A DNA stretch of 29,144 nucleotides. Origin: UBA1431 sp049324235. GTDB taxonomy: Bacteria; Bacillota; Clostridia; Christensenellales; UBA1431. The stretch covers positions 1 to 29,144 of the forward strand of contig JBMOLJ010000115.1 in assembly GCA_049324235.1 (NCBI GenBank), read 5' to 3'. Under the pieces are notes generated by a model. The model was not told the origin of the DNA, ran no database searches, and saw only the letters and a program-made list of their open reading frames with translations. Shown piece after piece: positions 7,550-14,643 of the stretch (position 1 is its first letter; every line of letters starts with the position of its first letter). The position numbers and the translations under genes are program-made.

Positions 7550-8089
7550 TCAGAAACTTGGCGGCGTCGAAATCCACAGGACGCGCGCAGGGGCCTTCCC
7601 GTTGTTCATCAGACGGTGCGGCGTGGTCGCGCGGTAATGGAAGGAGTCGCCTTTGCGTGCTTTATAGCGGCGGTTGCCTAATATAAGCATGATGCTTCCG
7701 CTGAGGACATAGCCGTATTCCTCGCCTTCGTGCGGAGAATGCTCCTCGGTATGCCCGTTTTGATCGAGCGTGACCAGTATCGGTTCCAGGGCGTTCTTCT
7801 GCGCGCTGGTGATCAGCCAACGGATCGCCATGCCCAGCTCCGTATGCTCTTTTTCAAAAACATCCTGCCGTCCGTATACGACTTTTTCTTCATGCGGCTC
7901 ATTGAAAAAATCCCGCAGGTTCGTTCCCAGGCATTCGAGGATATCCATCAGCGTCGCGATGGACGGAGAGGCAATATCCCTTTCAACCTGGGATATGAAG
8001 CCCTTCGAGAGCTCAGTCCTGCTCGCGAGCTCTTCCTGCGTAAGCCCAAGTTTAATCCGCAAATCTTTTATTTTTAATCCGATATTCAT
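7550..8089 (-). CDS. XRE-cupin transcriptional regulator of the pot operon
   Basis: A 179-residue regulator with an N-terminal XRE helix-turn-helix (about 5-60; LGLTQEELASRTELSKGFISQVERD) and a C-terminal cupin barrel (about 105-175; HSPHEGEEYGYVLSGSI and GDSFHYRATTPHRLMNNG). This is the PuuR-like architecture often found with polyamine or amino-acid genes, where the cupin senses a small ligand. It is the first gene of the unit that continues into potABCD, so it probably represses its own operon. The palindrome at 8125-8139 is the candidate target. The ligand being a polyamine is inferred. Confidence 0.88.
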   Translation of the reverse strand: MNIGLKIKDLRIKLGLTQEELASRTELSKGFISQVERDIASPSIATLMDILECLGTNLRDFFNEPHEEKVVYGRQDVFEKEHTELGMAIRWLITSAQKNALEPILVTLDQNGHTEEHSPHEGEEYGYVLSGSIMLILGNRRYKARKGDSFHYRATTPHRLMNNGKAPARVLWISTPPSF

Positions 8090-8124
8090 AAGAGTGCCGC
8101 CCTATTCATTACAAACAGAAATAT

Positions 8125-8151
8125 TAAACTTCAAGTTTACATACACTAAAC
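8125..8151. promoter_or_regulatory. Candidate operator for the XRE-cupin regulator
   Basis: TAAACTT-c-AAGTTTA (8125-8139) is a perfect 15-base palindrome. A third half-site follows, giving GTTTA-N7-TAAAC (8135-8151). The array lies just downstream of the regulator's own promoter, where a bound repressor would block transcription. Confidence 0.5.
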
Positions 8152-8162
8152 ACACAGATAAT

Positions 8163-8192
8163 ATTATAATCAGGATATAAAGCCAAAGTCAA
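8163..8192 (-). promoter_or_regulatory. Promoter of the regulator-potABCD operon
   Basis: On the minus strand TTGACT (8192-8187) is followed by an 18-base spacer and TATAAT (8168-8163). Confidence 0.75.
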
Positions 8193-8236
8193 TACATTTA
8201 GTAAAAACGGCGTACAATTTTACAAAACACACTATC

Positions 8237-8264
8237 TTGCAGGAAAATATTTCCATGATATAAT
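8237..8264 (+). promoter_or_regulatory. Promoter of the lipoprotein gene
   Basis: TTGCAG (8237-8242), a 16-base spacer and a perfect TATAAT (8259-8264) with extended TGa (8256-8258). The ribosome binding site GGAGG follows near 8301. Confidence 0.75.
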
Positions 8265-8312
8265 TACAATAATGGTATACTATATGAAATTAGTACTAAT
8301 GGAGGTAATGTC

Positions 8313-8849
8313 ATGAAAATGAGAGCCATATTGGCATTAACGCTGATGCTTGTGTTCATATTGAGCGGCTGTTCCGGCCCGCCCGTGCCGTCGCCCACGC
8401 AGCCCTCCCAAAGCAGTGGCCAACCGTCGCCCCCGCAGCTTTCTCAAAGCGCTGACCAAAGCGGGTTCTCCCGCGAGACCGGTGACTTTCCCTTGGGCGA
8501 CAACGCCAAATGGCCGGAATATATACCCGATGACATACCACCGATACCCGGCGACATCACCATGGTAATGGCGGACAAATATCAGATACGCATATTTTTC
8601 AACAACCTGCCGAAAAACGAATTCGAAGCGTATCTGCACCTTTTGGAGCAAAACGGCTTTTCACTGCAGTTTGTGGTCTACGAACAGGCGGGCATGCCCG
8701 CGGGCAACGTTGAAGAGCTGATCCGGCAGGGCAAATACGACGCCGTGCGCATCACGAAGGGGAGCTACAATATGAGCATAGAATACGGCGGCAACGAAGG
8801 AACCTATGACATGGACCCGAAGGGTTTCCCCGAAGGGACAATGAATTAA
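8313..8849 (+). CDS. Predicted lipoprotein of unknown function
   Basis: A 178-residue secreted lipoprotein. Signal peptide residues 1-19 end in lipobox LSGC with Cys20. A Pro/Ser/Gln-rich linker (about 21-50) follows, then a compact domain (about 60-178) that I do not recognise by family. It contains an acidic, proline-rich stretch (WPEYIPDDIPPIPGD) and an FNNLPKNEFEAYLHLLEQNGF segment that looks like a small alpha/beta fold in which a helix carries the query residues for a ligand or wall partner. It has its own promoter and terminator and stands alone between divergent pot genes and convergent fba. Confidence 0.85.
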   Translation: MKMRAILALTLMLVFILSGCSGPPVPSPTQPSQSSGQPSPPQLSQSADQSGFSRETGDFPLGDNAKWPEYIPDDIPPIPGDITMVMADKYQIRIFFNNLPKNEFEAYLHLLEQNGFSLQFVVYEQAGMPAGNVEELIRQGKYDAVRITKGSYNMSIEYGGNEGTYDMDPKGFPEGTMN

Positions 8850-8902
8850 GCCGCACCTTAAATTGAACCTTTATGTCAGAGAATATAGGCATAATGGCTA
8901 AA

Positions 8903-8938
8903 CAAGGTAGCCGGATTATCCGGCCACCTTGCTTTTTG
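8903..8938 (+). terminator. Terminator after the lipoprotein gene
   Basis: CAAGGTaGCCGG (8903-8914) pairs with CCGGCcACCTTG (8920-8931), one internal mismatch, followed by CTTTTTG. It lies between convergent genes and may also slow fba transcripts. Confidence 0.88.
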
Positions 8939-9001
8939 TACTTTTATCTAACTTTTTGGTGTCATTTCACATTGTTCCGTGGGTTTTGATGTTAAAAGCT
9001 T

Positions 9002-9943
9002 TTAGAGGACTTCGCCGGCTTTGCCGTTGCATCCAAGCACGTTCACGAGCTTGTTGCGCACGATTTCCTTGATGTTTGCGCGCGCCGGTCCGAGGTACTG
9101 CCTGGGGTCGAAGTGCTCGGGATGCTCGTTGAAATATTTGCGGATGGAGCCTGTCATGCCAAGGCGAAGGTCCGAGTCGATATTGATCTTGCATACCGCC
9201 ATGGAAGCGGCCTTGCGCAGCATGTCTTCGGGAACGCCCTTTGCGCCCGGCATCTTTCCGCCGTTGGCGTTGATCATCTCCACGTACTCGGGTACGACGG
9301 AGGAAGCGCCGTGCAGAACGATGGGGAAGCCGGGCAGGCGCTTTTGCACCTCTTCGAGTATATCGAAGCGCAGCATCGGTTCTCCCTTGAATTTGAACGC
9401 GCCGTGGCTGGTGCCGATGGCGATGGCGAGGGAGTCGACGCCGGTCTTGGTAACGAATTCTTCGACTTCCTCCGGCCTAGTGAAAGCGGCATCCTTGTCC
9501 GAAACGTTGACAGCGTCCTCAATACCGGCCAGGCGCCCAAGCTCGCCCTCGACCACCACGCCGTGGTCGTGCGCGTAGTCAACGACCTGTTTGGTCAGTT
9601 TGATGTTTTCTTCAAAGGGATGATGAGACCCGTCGATCATCACCGAGGTAAAGCCGCCGTCGATGCAGCTCTTACACAGCTCGAAGGTATCGCCGTGGTC
9701 CAGGTGCATGCAGATGGGCAGGCCCGTATCCTCCAGGGCAGCCTGGATGAGGTGCATGAGGTACACGTGCTTGGCATATTTACGCGCACCGGAAGATACC
9801 TGTAGGATTAACGGCGCATTTTCCTCCTTTGCGGCTTCTGTAATGGCTTGTACGATTTCCATGTTGTTTACGTTGAAGGCGCCGATGGCGTAGTTGCCCG
9901 CGTATGCCTTCTCGAACATCTTGGTGCTGGTAACTAATGGCAT
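9002..9943 (-). CDS. fba: Class II fructose-1,6-bisphosphate aldolase
   Basis: A 313-residue zinc-dependent aldolase that splits fructose-1,6-bisphosphate into dihydroxyacetone phosphate and glyceraldehyde-3-phosphate in glycolysis. The zinc and catalytic region is visible as MHLDHGDT, then VMIDGSHHPFEEN, VEGELGRLAGIED, and LHGASSVVPEYV. Length fits the class IIB family. The start at 9943 follows GGGAGTG on the minus strand. It has its own promoter. GAPDH, the next glycolytic step, lies about 2.7 kb away on the other strand and is not in the same operon. Confidence 0.95.
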   Translation of the reverse strand: MPLVTSTKMFEKAYAGNYAIGAFNVNNMEIVQAITEAAKEENAPLILQVSSGARKYAKHVYLMHLIQAALEDTGLPICMHLDHGDTFELCKSCIDGGFTSVMIDGSHHPFEENIKLTKQVVDYAHDHGVVVEGELGRLAGIEDAVNVSDKDAAFTRPEEVEEFVTKTGVDSLAIAIGTSHGAFKFKGEPMLRFDILEEVQKRLPGFPIVLHGASSVVPEYVEMINANGGKMPGAKGVPEDMLRKAASMAVCKINIDSDLRLGMTGSIRKYFNEHPEHFDPRQYLGPARANIKEIVRNKLVNVLGCNGKAGEVL

Positions 9944-9974
9944 AACGTATCACTCCCAAAAAAATCTATATTTC

Positions 9975-10003
9975 ATTATACTGCAACGATTGTCCTAAAA
10001 CAA
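9975..10003 (-). promoter_or_regulatory. Promoter of fba
   Basis: On the minus strand TTGTTT (10003-9998), a 17-base spacer, and a perfect TATAAT (9980-9975). Confidence 0.7.
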
Positions 10004-10059
10004 ATCATTTTTGCCTACCCCCAAAGGGCGTCCGGTTTGTGAAAACCGTGTTATAATTT

Positions 10060-10088
10060 ACTATTTATGGTAAAAAATATGATATAAT
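10060..10088 (+). promoter_or_regulatory. Promoter of the glycosyltransferase gene
   Basis: A perfect TATAAT (10083-10088) with extended TGa (10080-10082). No good -35 is present at 17 bases, so it would rely on the extended -10. Another TATAAT at 10052 lacks a partner. Confidence 0.55.
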
Positions 10089-10118
10089 GCAGATACAGAG
10101 AACAGGGGGATTGTATCC

Positions 10119-11072
10119 ATGGATAAACATGCTGCCGGTGTTTTGATTTCCATTGTCATACCCGCCTATAATGAAGAGGCGGTCATCAGGGAAAGCTATA
10201 ACCGCCTTAAGCAGGTGATGGATGCCCAGGGCGAAGACTATGAGCTCGTATTCGTGAACGACGGCAGCCGTGACAAAACGATGGACATATTAAAAGAGCT
10301 GGCGGCAGCCGACCCGCGCGTGCGGGCAATCGGCTTTTCGCGCAATTTCGGCCATCAGGTAGCGGTTTCGGCAGGCCTTGACTATGCAAAAGGCGACGCG
10401 GTCGTGATCATAGACGGCGACTTGCAGGACCCGCCCGAAGTCATCCCCGAAATGATCGCCAAGTGGCGCGAAGGATACGACGTTGTGTACGGAAAACGCA
10501 AGAAGCGGGAAGGTGAGAGCCTTTTTAAAAAGCTGACTGCCTTTTTGTACTACCGTATCCTGCGGTCCATGACCGGTCAGCCCATACCGCTGGACACCGG
10601 AGATTTCAGGCTGATGGACAGGAGCGTGGTGGAGGTCATCAAAGCCATGCCCGAAAAGAACCGGTTTTTGCGCGGCATGGTGAGTTGGGTGGGGTTCAGG
10701 CAGGCGCCGGTCGAATTCGTGCGTGCGGAGCGGTTTGCGGGCGAGAGCAAGTATCCGCTCAAAGCCATGCTCAAGCTGGCAGGCGACGGCATCACGTCGT
10801 TTTCGGTCAAGCCCATAAAAATGGCGACAGGCTTCGGGATATTCCTGTCAGTCTGCGCTTTTGTTTATCTGGTCGTTTCGCTGTGCCTGGTGCTGATTGC
10901 AGGGACGATGGACTCATGGAACATCGCCGTGGCTGCACTGCTTTTGCTCAATGGATTGATCTTTATTGTTCTGGGCATGATGGGAACGTATATAGGACGC
11001 ATATATGAGGAAGCTAAAGGGCGCCCCCTGTATATCGTCAGGGATTTCATCGGTTTCGATGAAGGCGAATAA
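10119..11072 (+). CDS. GtrB/DPM-like membrane glycosyltransferase (family GT2)
   Basis: A 317-residue polyprenyl-phosphate sugar transferase. The N-terminal GT-A domain (about 8-220) starts ISIVIPAYNEEAVI and has FVNDGSRDKT (nucleotide site) and IIDGDLQDPPEV (DXD-type metal and acceptor region), followed by an interface helix region with the conserved DTGDFRLMDR and FAGESKYP motifs. Two membrane segments lie near 232-258 and 265-292. Enzymes of this kind load glucose, mannose or another sugar onto undecaprenyl phosphate on the inner face for later transfer to wall polymers or lipids. The sugar is not predictable here. It is followed by its own terminator. Confidence 0.9.
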   Translation: MDKHAAGVLISIVIPAYNEEAVIRESYNRLKQVMDAQGEDYELVFVNDGSRDKTMDILKELAAADPRVRAIGFSRNFGHQVAVSAGLDYAKGDAVVIIDGDLQDPPEVIPEMIAKWREGYDVVYGKRKKREGESLFKKLTAFLYYRILRSMTGQPIPLDTGDFRLMDRSVVEVIKAMPEKNRFLRGMVSWVGFRQAPVEFVRAERFAGESKYPLKAMLKLAGDGITSFSVKPIKMATGFGIFLSVCAFVYLVVSLCLVLIAGTMDSWNIAVAALLLLNGLIFIVLGMMGTYIGRIYEEAKGRPLYIVRDFIGFDEGE

Positions 11073-11089
11073 AAAATCCCCAAGGGGGC

Positions 11090-11115
11090 GTGGGGGATTG
11101 CGACCCCCCACTTTT
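11090..11115 (+). terminator. Terminator after the glycosyltransferase
   Basis: GTGGGGG (11090-11096) pairs with CCCCCAC (11105-11111), followed by TTTT. Confidence 0.75.
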
Positions 11116-11143
11116 AAATCCAATCTGACGACATGCGCGTCAG

Positions 11144-11250
11144 AACGTCGGAGCAAACTTCGCTCCGCTCGCTTCCACGCGGAAGCGTGAAATCTCGCAC
11201 GCTACGTTGCTCCTCCTTATCCCTACAAAGCTTCGCTTTGCAGGGACCCC
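11144..11250 (+). repeat. Modular intergenic repeat, copy A
   Basis: Blocks in order: ACGTCGGAGCAAACTTCGCT (from 11145), a variable middle with a hairpin-forming TTCCACGC/GCGTGAAA-like part, GTTGCTCCTCCTT (about 11206-11218), CCCT, a variable hairpin (CAAAGcttcgCTTTG), and GGGACCCC (11243-11250). The same blocks occur in the same order on the minus strand at 16344-16226, with different sequence between them. No coding potential is seen, and nothing else is recognised in the 283-base gap from 11073 to 11355 except the terminator above and a CCGCGG/CCGCGG hairpin near 11305-11335. Confidence 0.7.
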
Positions 11251-11355
11251 GGAGTGTGCAGCAAAGAAATGGCGCCTTAGCGGCATTTTAACCACATAGA
11301 AAAACCGCGGACAATCCCGAAGGGGTTTTCCGCGGCAAGAGAAGGGAACACGTAA

Positions 11356-12471
11356 ATGACGGATCCGAGGATTGAAACGCTGGCTAAAAACCTTGTACAC
11401 TATTCCTGCTCGGTAAAACCGGGCGAAAAGGTACTCATAGAAGTCACGGGCGGACACGAAGAACTCGTGCTCGCGCTGATAAAGGAAATATACGCTGCAG
11501 GCGCCCTGCCGTTTGTCAGCGTGAAGCTCGCGCGTATCGACCGCGAGCTGCTGCTTGGGACAACGGAGGAGTTGGAAAAAAGCCGCGCGGATTATGCGGT
11601 GGCGCGCATGCAGGAGATGCAGGCGTATATCGGCATACGCGGGGGCGACAATTCCTCGGAATTCGCCGATGTGCCCTCCGAGAAGATGCAGGTGCATACC
11701 AGGCTGTACGGGCAACGGGTACATTCCGAACTGCGGGTGAAAAAGACAAAATGGGTTGTCCTGCGCTATCCCACGCCGTCCATCGCGCAGATGGCCGGCA
11801 TGAGTACCGCGGCTTTTGAAGACTTTTATTTCAGCGTGTGCAATCTGGATTATTCAAAGATGGACAAGGCAATGGATAATCTGATAGAATGGATGCATCG
11901 TACCGACCGCGTACATATTCTAGGCAAGGGCACGGACCTGACGTTTTCGATCAAGGGGATTCCCGCCGTGAAATGCGCGGGGGAAATGAACATCCCGGAC
12001 GGCGAGGTGTATACCGCGCCGGTGCGCGATAGCGCAAACGGCGTCATCGCTTATAATACGCCCTCGATTTACCAGGGATTTACCTATGAAAACGTCGTGT
12101 TCAAATTTGAAAACGGCAGGATTGTTGAGGCAAGCGCAAACGATGATGCGCGCTTAAACAAGATTCTGGATACCGATGAGGGAGCGCGTTATTTGGGCGA
12201 ATTCGCGCTGGGCGTACATCCGTACATCACCCGGCCAATGAAAGATATTCTTTTCGATGAAAAAATCAGCGGATCGGTGCATATCACCCCCGGAAACTGC
12301 TATGAGAACGCCGATAACCGAAACAAATCGGCCGTCCATTGGGATCTGGTTCTGATTCAGACGCCGGAGTACGGCGGCGGAGAGATCTGGTTTGACGATA
12401 CGCTCGTGCGCAAGGATGGACGGTTCGTTCCCGAACCCCTGCAGGTTTTGAATCCCGAAAACTTGATCTGA
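11356..12471 (+). CDS. M29-family aminopeptidase
   Basis: A 371-residue cytoplasmic metallopeptidase of the AmpS/PepS/AmpT group, which removes N-terminal residues from peptides using two metal ions. Typical stretches are the N-terminal LAKNLVHYSCSVKPGEKVLI, GKGTDLTFSIKG, the metal-ligand region AGEMNIPDGEVYTAP, an ANDDARLNKILDTDEGARYLGE segment and the C-terminal NKSAVHWDLV with the His-x-Asp ligands. Length is slightly below the usual 400-410. The start at 11356 has AAGGG 9-10 bases upstream. It stands alone; no clear promoter was seen in the repeat-rich gap before it. Confidence 0.93.
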   Translation: MTDPRIETLAKNLVHYSCSVKPGEKVLIEVTGGHEELVLALIKEIYAAGALPFVSVKLARIDRELLLGTTEELEKSRADYAVARMQEMQAYIGIRGGDNSSEFADVPSEKMQVHTRLYGQRVHSELRVKKTKWVVLRYPTPSIAQMAGMSTAAFEDFYFSVCNLDYSKMDKAMDNLIEWMHRTDRVHILGKGTDLTFSIKGIPAVKCAGEMNIPDGEVYTAPVRDSANGVIAYNTPSIYQGFTYENVVFKFENGRIVEASANDDARLNKILDTDEGARYLGEFALGVHPYITRPMKDILFDEKISGSVHITPGNCYENADNRNKSAVHWDLVLIQTPEYGGGEIWFDDTLVRKDGRFVPEPLQVLNPENLI

Positions 12472-12489
12472 CATTTTTGGTCTAACCGC

Positions 12490-12518
12490 TTGCAAAACAA
12501 AGGGTATCGTTATATTAT
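12490..12518 (+). promoter_or_regulatory. Promoter of gap
   Basis: TTGCAA (12490-12495), a 17-base spacer, and TATTAT (12513-12518), leaving a leader of about 90 bases before the GGAGG site of gap. Confidence 0.65.
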
Positions 12519-12614
12519 TAACAGCATTAGAATCTTTTTTAGCGTGAGAGTACCCGAGAAGCATACGCTGATAATTTAATCAAATTTTATATATTTGCTT
12601 AGGAGGGAATCAAA

Positions 12615-13628
12615 ATGGCAGTCAAGATTGGGATTAACGGATTCGGACGCATAGGCCGCATGGTGTTCAGAGCCGCAATTGAGCATGGATATGATGTCGA
12701 GATCGTCGGCATCAACGACCCTTTTATAGATCCTGAATACATGGTGTACATGGCCAAATACGATACCGTACACGGCCGTTTCCCCGGCGAGCTGGACAGC
12801 GGGGAAGGCAAGCTGATCGTAAACGGCAAGGCGATTACGGTCTACAATGAAATGGACGCCGCCAATATTCCATGGGGCGCATGCGGAGCCGAGTATATTG
12901 TTGAATCAACCGGCGTATACACGGCGTCCGAAAAGGCCTCCGCGCACCTGAAGGGCGGGGCGAAAAAGGTATGCATCACCGCGCCTTCCCCCGACGCGCC
13001 CATGTTCGTATGCGGCGTGAACCTGGACGCCTATACGAAGGATCTGACCATTGTCAGCAACGCGTCCTGCACGACCAACTGCCTCGCGCCTCTGGCCAAA
13101 ATCGTTCATGACGAATTCGGTATCATAGAGGGCCTGATGACCACCGTACACGCATCGACAGGCACGCAGAAGGTCGTAGACAGCCCTTCCAAGAAGGACT
13201 GGCGCGGCGGCCGCGGCGCGGCGTTCAACGTCATACCCAGCTCGACAGGCGCTGCTAAGGCCGTCGGCAAGGTTATGCCCGCACTGGCCGGCAAGCTGAC
13301 GGGTATGGCTTTCAGGGTTCCCACAGCCGACGTTTCGGTCGTTGATCTCACCTGCCGCCTTGAAAAGAGCACGACATACGACGATATCAAGGCCGCTGTG
13401 AAGAAGGCTGCCGAAGGCCCGATGAAAGGCATCATGGGCTACACGGAGGATGCGGTGGTTTCCACCGACTTCATCCATTGCCGCGAAACATCCGTATTTG
13501 ACGCAACGGCGGGCATCATGCTCAACGAAAACTTCGTCAAGCTCATCTCCTGGTACGACAACGAGTGGGGTTACAGCAACAAGGTGCTCGACCTGATCCT
13601 GCATATGGCCAAGGTGGACGCACAGTAA
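12615..13628 (+). CDS. gap: Glyceraldehyde-3-phosphate dehydrogenase
   Basis: A 337-residue NAD-dependent GAPDH of glycolysis. The Rossmann motif GINGFGRIGR starts at residue 6; an Asp near 35 (GINDPF) favours NAD over NADP. The catalytic Cys is about residue 152 in SNASCTTNC, followed by HASTGTQKVVDSPSKKDWRGG-type phosphate-binding sequence and WYDNEWGYSNKV at the end. Start at 12615 follows AGGAGGGA. It is monocistronic: no pgk, tpi or cggR next to it, and a strong terminator follows. Confidence 0.97.
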   Translation: MAVKIGINGFGRIGRMVFRAAIEHGYDVEIVGINDPFIDPEYMVYMAKYDTVHGRFPGELDSGEGKLIVNGKAITVYNEMDAANIPWGACGAEYIVESTGVYTASEKASAHLKGGAKKVCITAPSPDAPMFVCGVNLDAYTKDLTIVSNASCTTNCLAPLAKIVHDEFGIIEGLMTTVHASTGTQKVVDSPSKKDWRGGRGAAFNVIPSSTGAAKAVGKVMPALAGKLTGMAFRVPTADVSVVDLTCRLEKSTTYDDIKAAVKKAAEGPMKGIMGYTEDAVVSTDFIHCRETSVFDATAGIMLNENFVKLISWYDNEWGYSNKVLDLILHMAKVDAQ

Positions 13629-13650
13629 CTGAAATAACATAAGACCCTTC

Positions 13651-13681
13651 ATAAAACCGGTACGAAGCGTACCGGTTTTAT
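13651..13681. terminator. Terminator after gap
   Basis: A perfect 14-bp stem, ATAAAACCGGTACG (13651-13664) with CGTACCGGTTTTAT (13668-13681), loop AAG. Confidence 0.93.
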
Positions 13682-13819
13682 ATTGGTCAACACTGCAGGA
13701 CCCCTAAAAATAAAAAAATTCAGCAAATGTGCGTTTATTGTACGTACAACGGTACACCTGGTTTTGTAGAATAGGAAATACAGAACGAGGTGTATTTGTT
13801 CAATGGGAGGTGCCCGTTC

Positions 13820-13954
13820 ATGAAAGTGATCTGGATGAATATAGAATTCGACAGTATTGAGGACTTTCTTATATTCAAAGCTTCCATGGAGAATCAAGAT
13901 TCAGACAGAACAGGAAACGACGCATGTAAAGACGGGGGCGATAAGGAGGGATAG
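13820..13954 (+). CDS. Small protein of 44 residues, unknown function
   Basis: ATG at 13820 preceded by GGGAGGTG, reading MKVIWMNIEFDSIEDFLIF and ending KDGGDKEG at TAG 13952-13954. The stop lies three bases before the ATG of the HIRAN-like gene, whose ribosome binding site (AAGGAGGGA) sits inside this ORF's last codons, which suggests coupling. The N-terminal half could form a strand-helix; the tail is charged and probably disordered. A perfect palindrome, TTGTACGTACAA (13738-13749), lies upstream. I do not recognise a family. Confidence 0.6.
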   Translation: MKVIWMNIEFDSIEDFLIFKASMENQDSDRTGNDACKDGGDKEG

Positions 13955-13957
13955 GTC

Positions 13958-14329
13958 ATGAAGGAGAGGTACATCACCATCACCGGTGTTCAGCACTATT
14001 ACGGTATGAAGCCGCTGGCTGTCGGACGCGTGCTGAGATGTACGAAGGAACCCGAAAACTGTTACGACGATGAAGCCATCCGGGCAGAGCTTCCGTTTAT
14101 CGGAAAGGTTGGCTATGTTGCAAACAGCCCGCATACCTGCGCAAACGGCACGATGAGCGCTGGACGCATCTATGACAGCGTAGAGAACGTATTCTTTGCG
14201 CGCGTCATGTTTACCACACAGACCAAGGTGATCGCCCGTGTACTCGACGGCGATCCCGCGGAGCTCATAGAGGCGTTTGTTGCGCAGGCAAGCGGATTCT
14301 GTGCGGGAACCAACGGTGAAGGCCTGTGA
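13958..14329 (+). CDS. HIRAN-like domain protein
   Basis: A 123-residue single-domain protein. The pattern ITGVQHYYG, then GRVLRCTKEPENCYDDEAIRA, then GKVGYVANSPHT and the final strand KVIARVLD resembles the HIRAN fold, whose hallmarks are an early G-x-x-Y, an EP-N-xx-D-x-x-A-I core and a GYV strand. HIRAN domains bind DNA ends or stalled forks in SWI/SNF helicases, but stand-alone bacterial forms have no clear role. It is coupled to the 44-residue ORF. Stop at 14327-14329 lies inside a strong hairpin. Confidence 0.75.
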   Translation: MKERYITITGVQHYYGMKPLAVGRVLRCTKEPENCYDDEAIRAELPFIGKVGYVANSPHTCANGTMSAGRIYDSVENVFFARVMFTTQTKVIARVLDGDPAELIEAFVAQASGFCAGTNGEGL

Positions 14330-14356
14330 CCGTATGGGTGCATACGGCCACAGGCC
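14321..14356 (+). other. Strong hairpin over the HIRAN-like gene stop codon
   Basis: GGCCTGTG-a-CCGTATG (14321-14336) pairs with CATACGG-c-CACAGGCC (14341-14356): 15 pairs and one mismatch, loop GGTG. No T tract follows, so it may protect the mRNA 3' end or act with the terminator at 14375. Confidence 0.8.
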
Positions 14357-14374
14357 AAACCGGTCTGGCGGCAA

Positions 14375-14406
14375 CGGCGGAAATTAAGGGAGGCCGCCGC
14401 TTTTTT
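14375..14406 (+). terminator. Terminator after the HIRAN-like gene
   Basis: CGGCGG (14375-14380) pairs with CCGCCG (14394-14399), followed by C and TTTTTT. Confidence 0.6.
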
Positions 14407-14456
14407 GGAGCGGGATTCTGGTATAATAAGTAAAAGGCAGCAGGAGCATCGACCGG

Positions 14457-14573
14457 CCATGGCGAGTAGCCTGCTGCGGTGGCCAGTTCCTTTAACGTGA
14501 TTTTTTTGCAAAGATGGGCGTCGATGTGCTCCTGCATACGCTGCACAGCCGCCACGATTTCAGCCTCAATCAT
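14457..14573 (-). pseudogene. AraC-family regulator, N-terminal remnant
   Basis: From an ATG at 14573, preceded by GGCGGTGAG on the minus strand, the frame reads MIEAEIVAAVQRMQEHIDAHL and then ITLKELATAAGYSPW. This is the first helix-turn-helix of an AraC-type DNA-binding domain. Similarity stops after GYSPW near 14457, where the second half (usually about 60 more residues) should follow; instead unrelated residues run on to a stop at 14265. It lies about 70 bases behind the MFS pump on the same strand and may once have been its regulator. Confidence 0.7.
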
Positions 14574-14643
14574 TTTCTCACCGCCTTTGTAACGAGCATA
14601 GCGCATGGAGGATGAAAAAACTTGACTTAGGTTGCTGAGATGA

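Noticed and set aside
12906..13652. 248-residue minus-strand ORF opposite gap
   Set aside because: Antisense to the catalytic domain of GAPDH, no motif.
14265..14456. Continuation of the AraC reading frame to the stop at 14265
   Set aside because: Residues after GYSPW do not resemble AraC and lie over the hairpin and terminator of the HIRAN-like gene.
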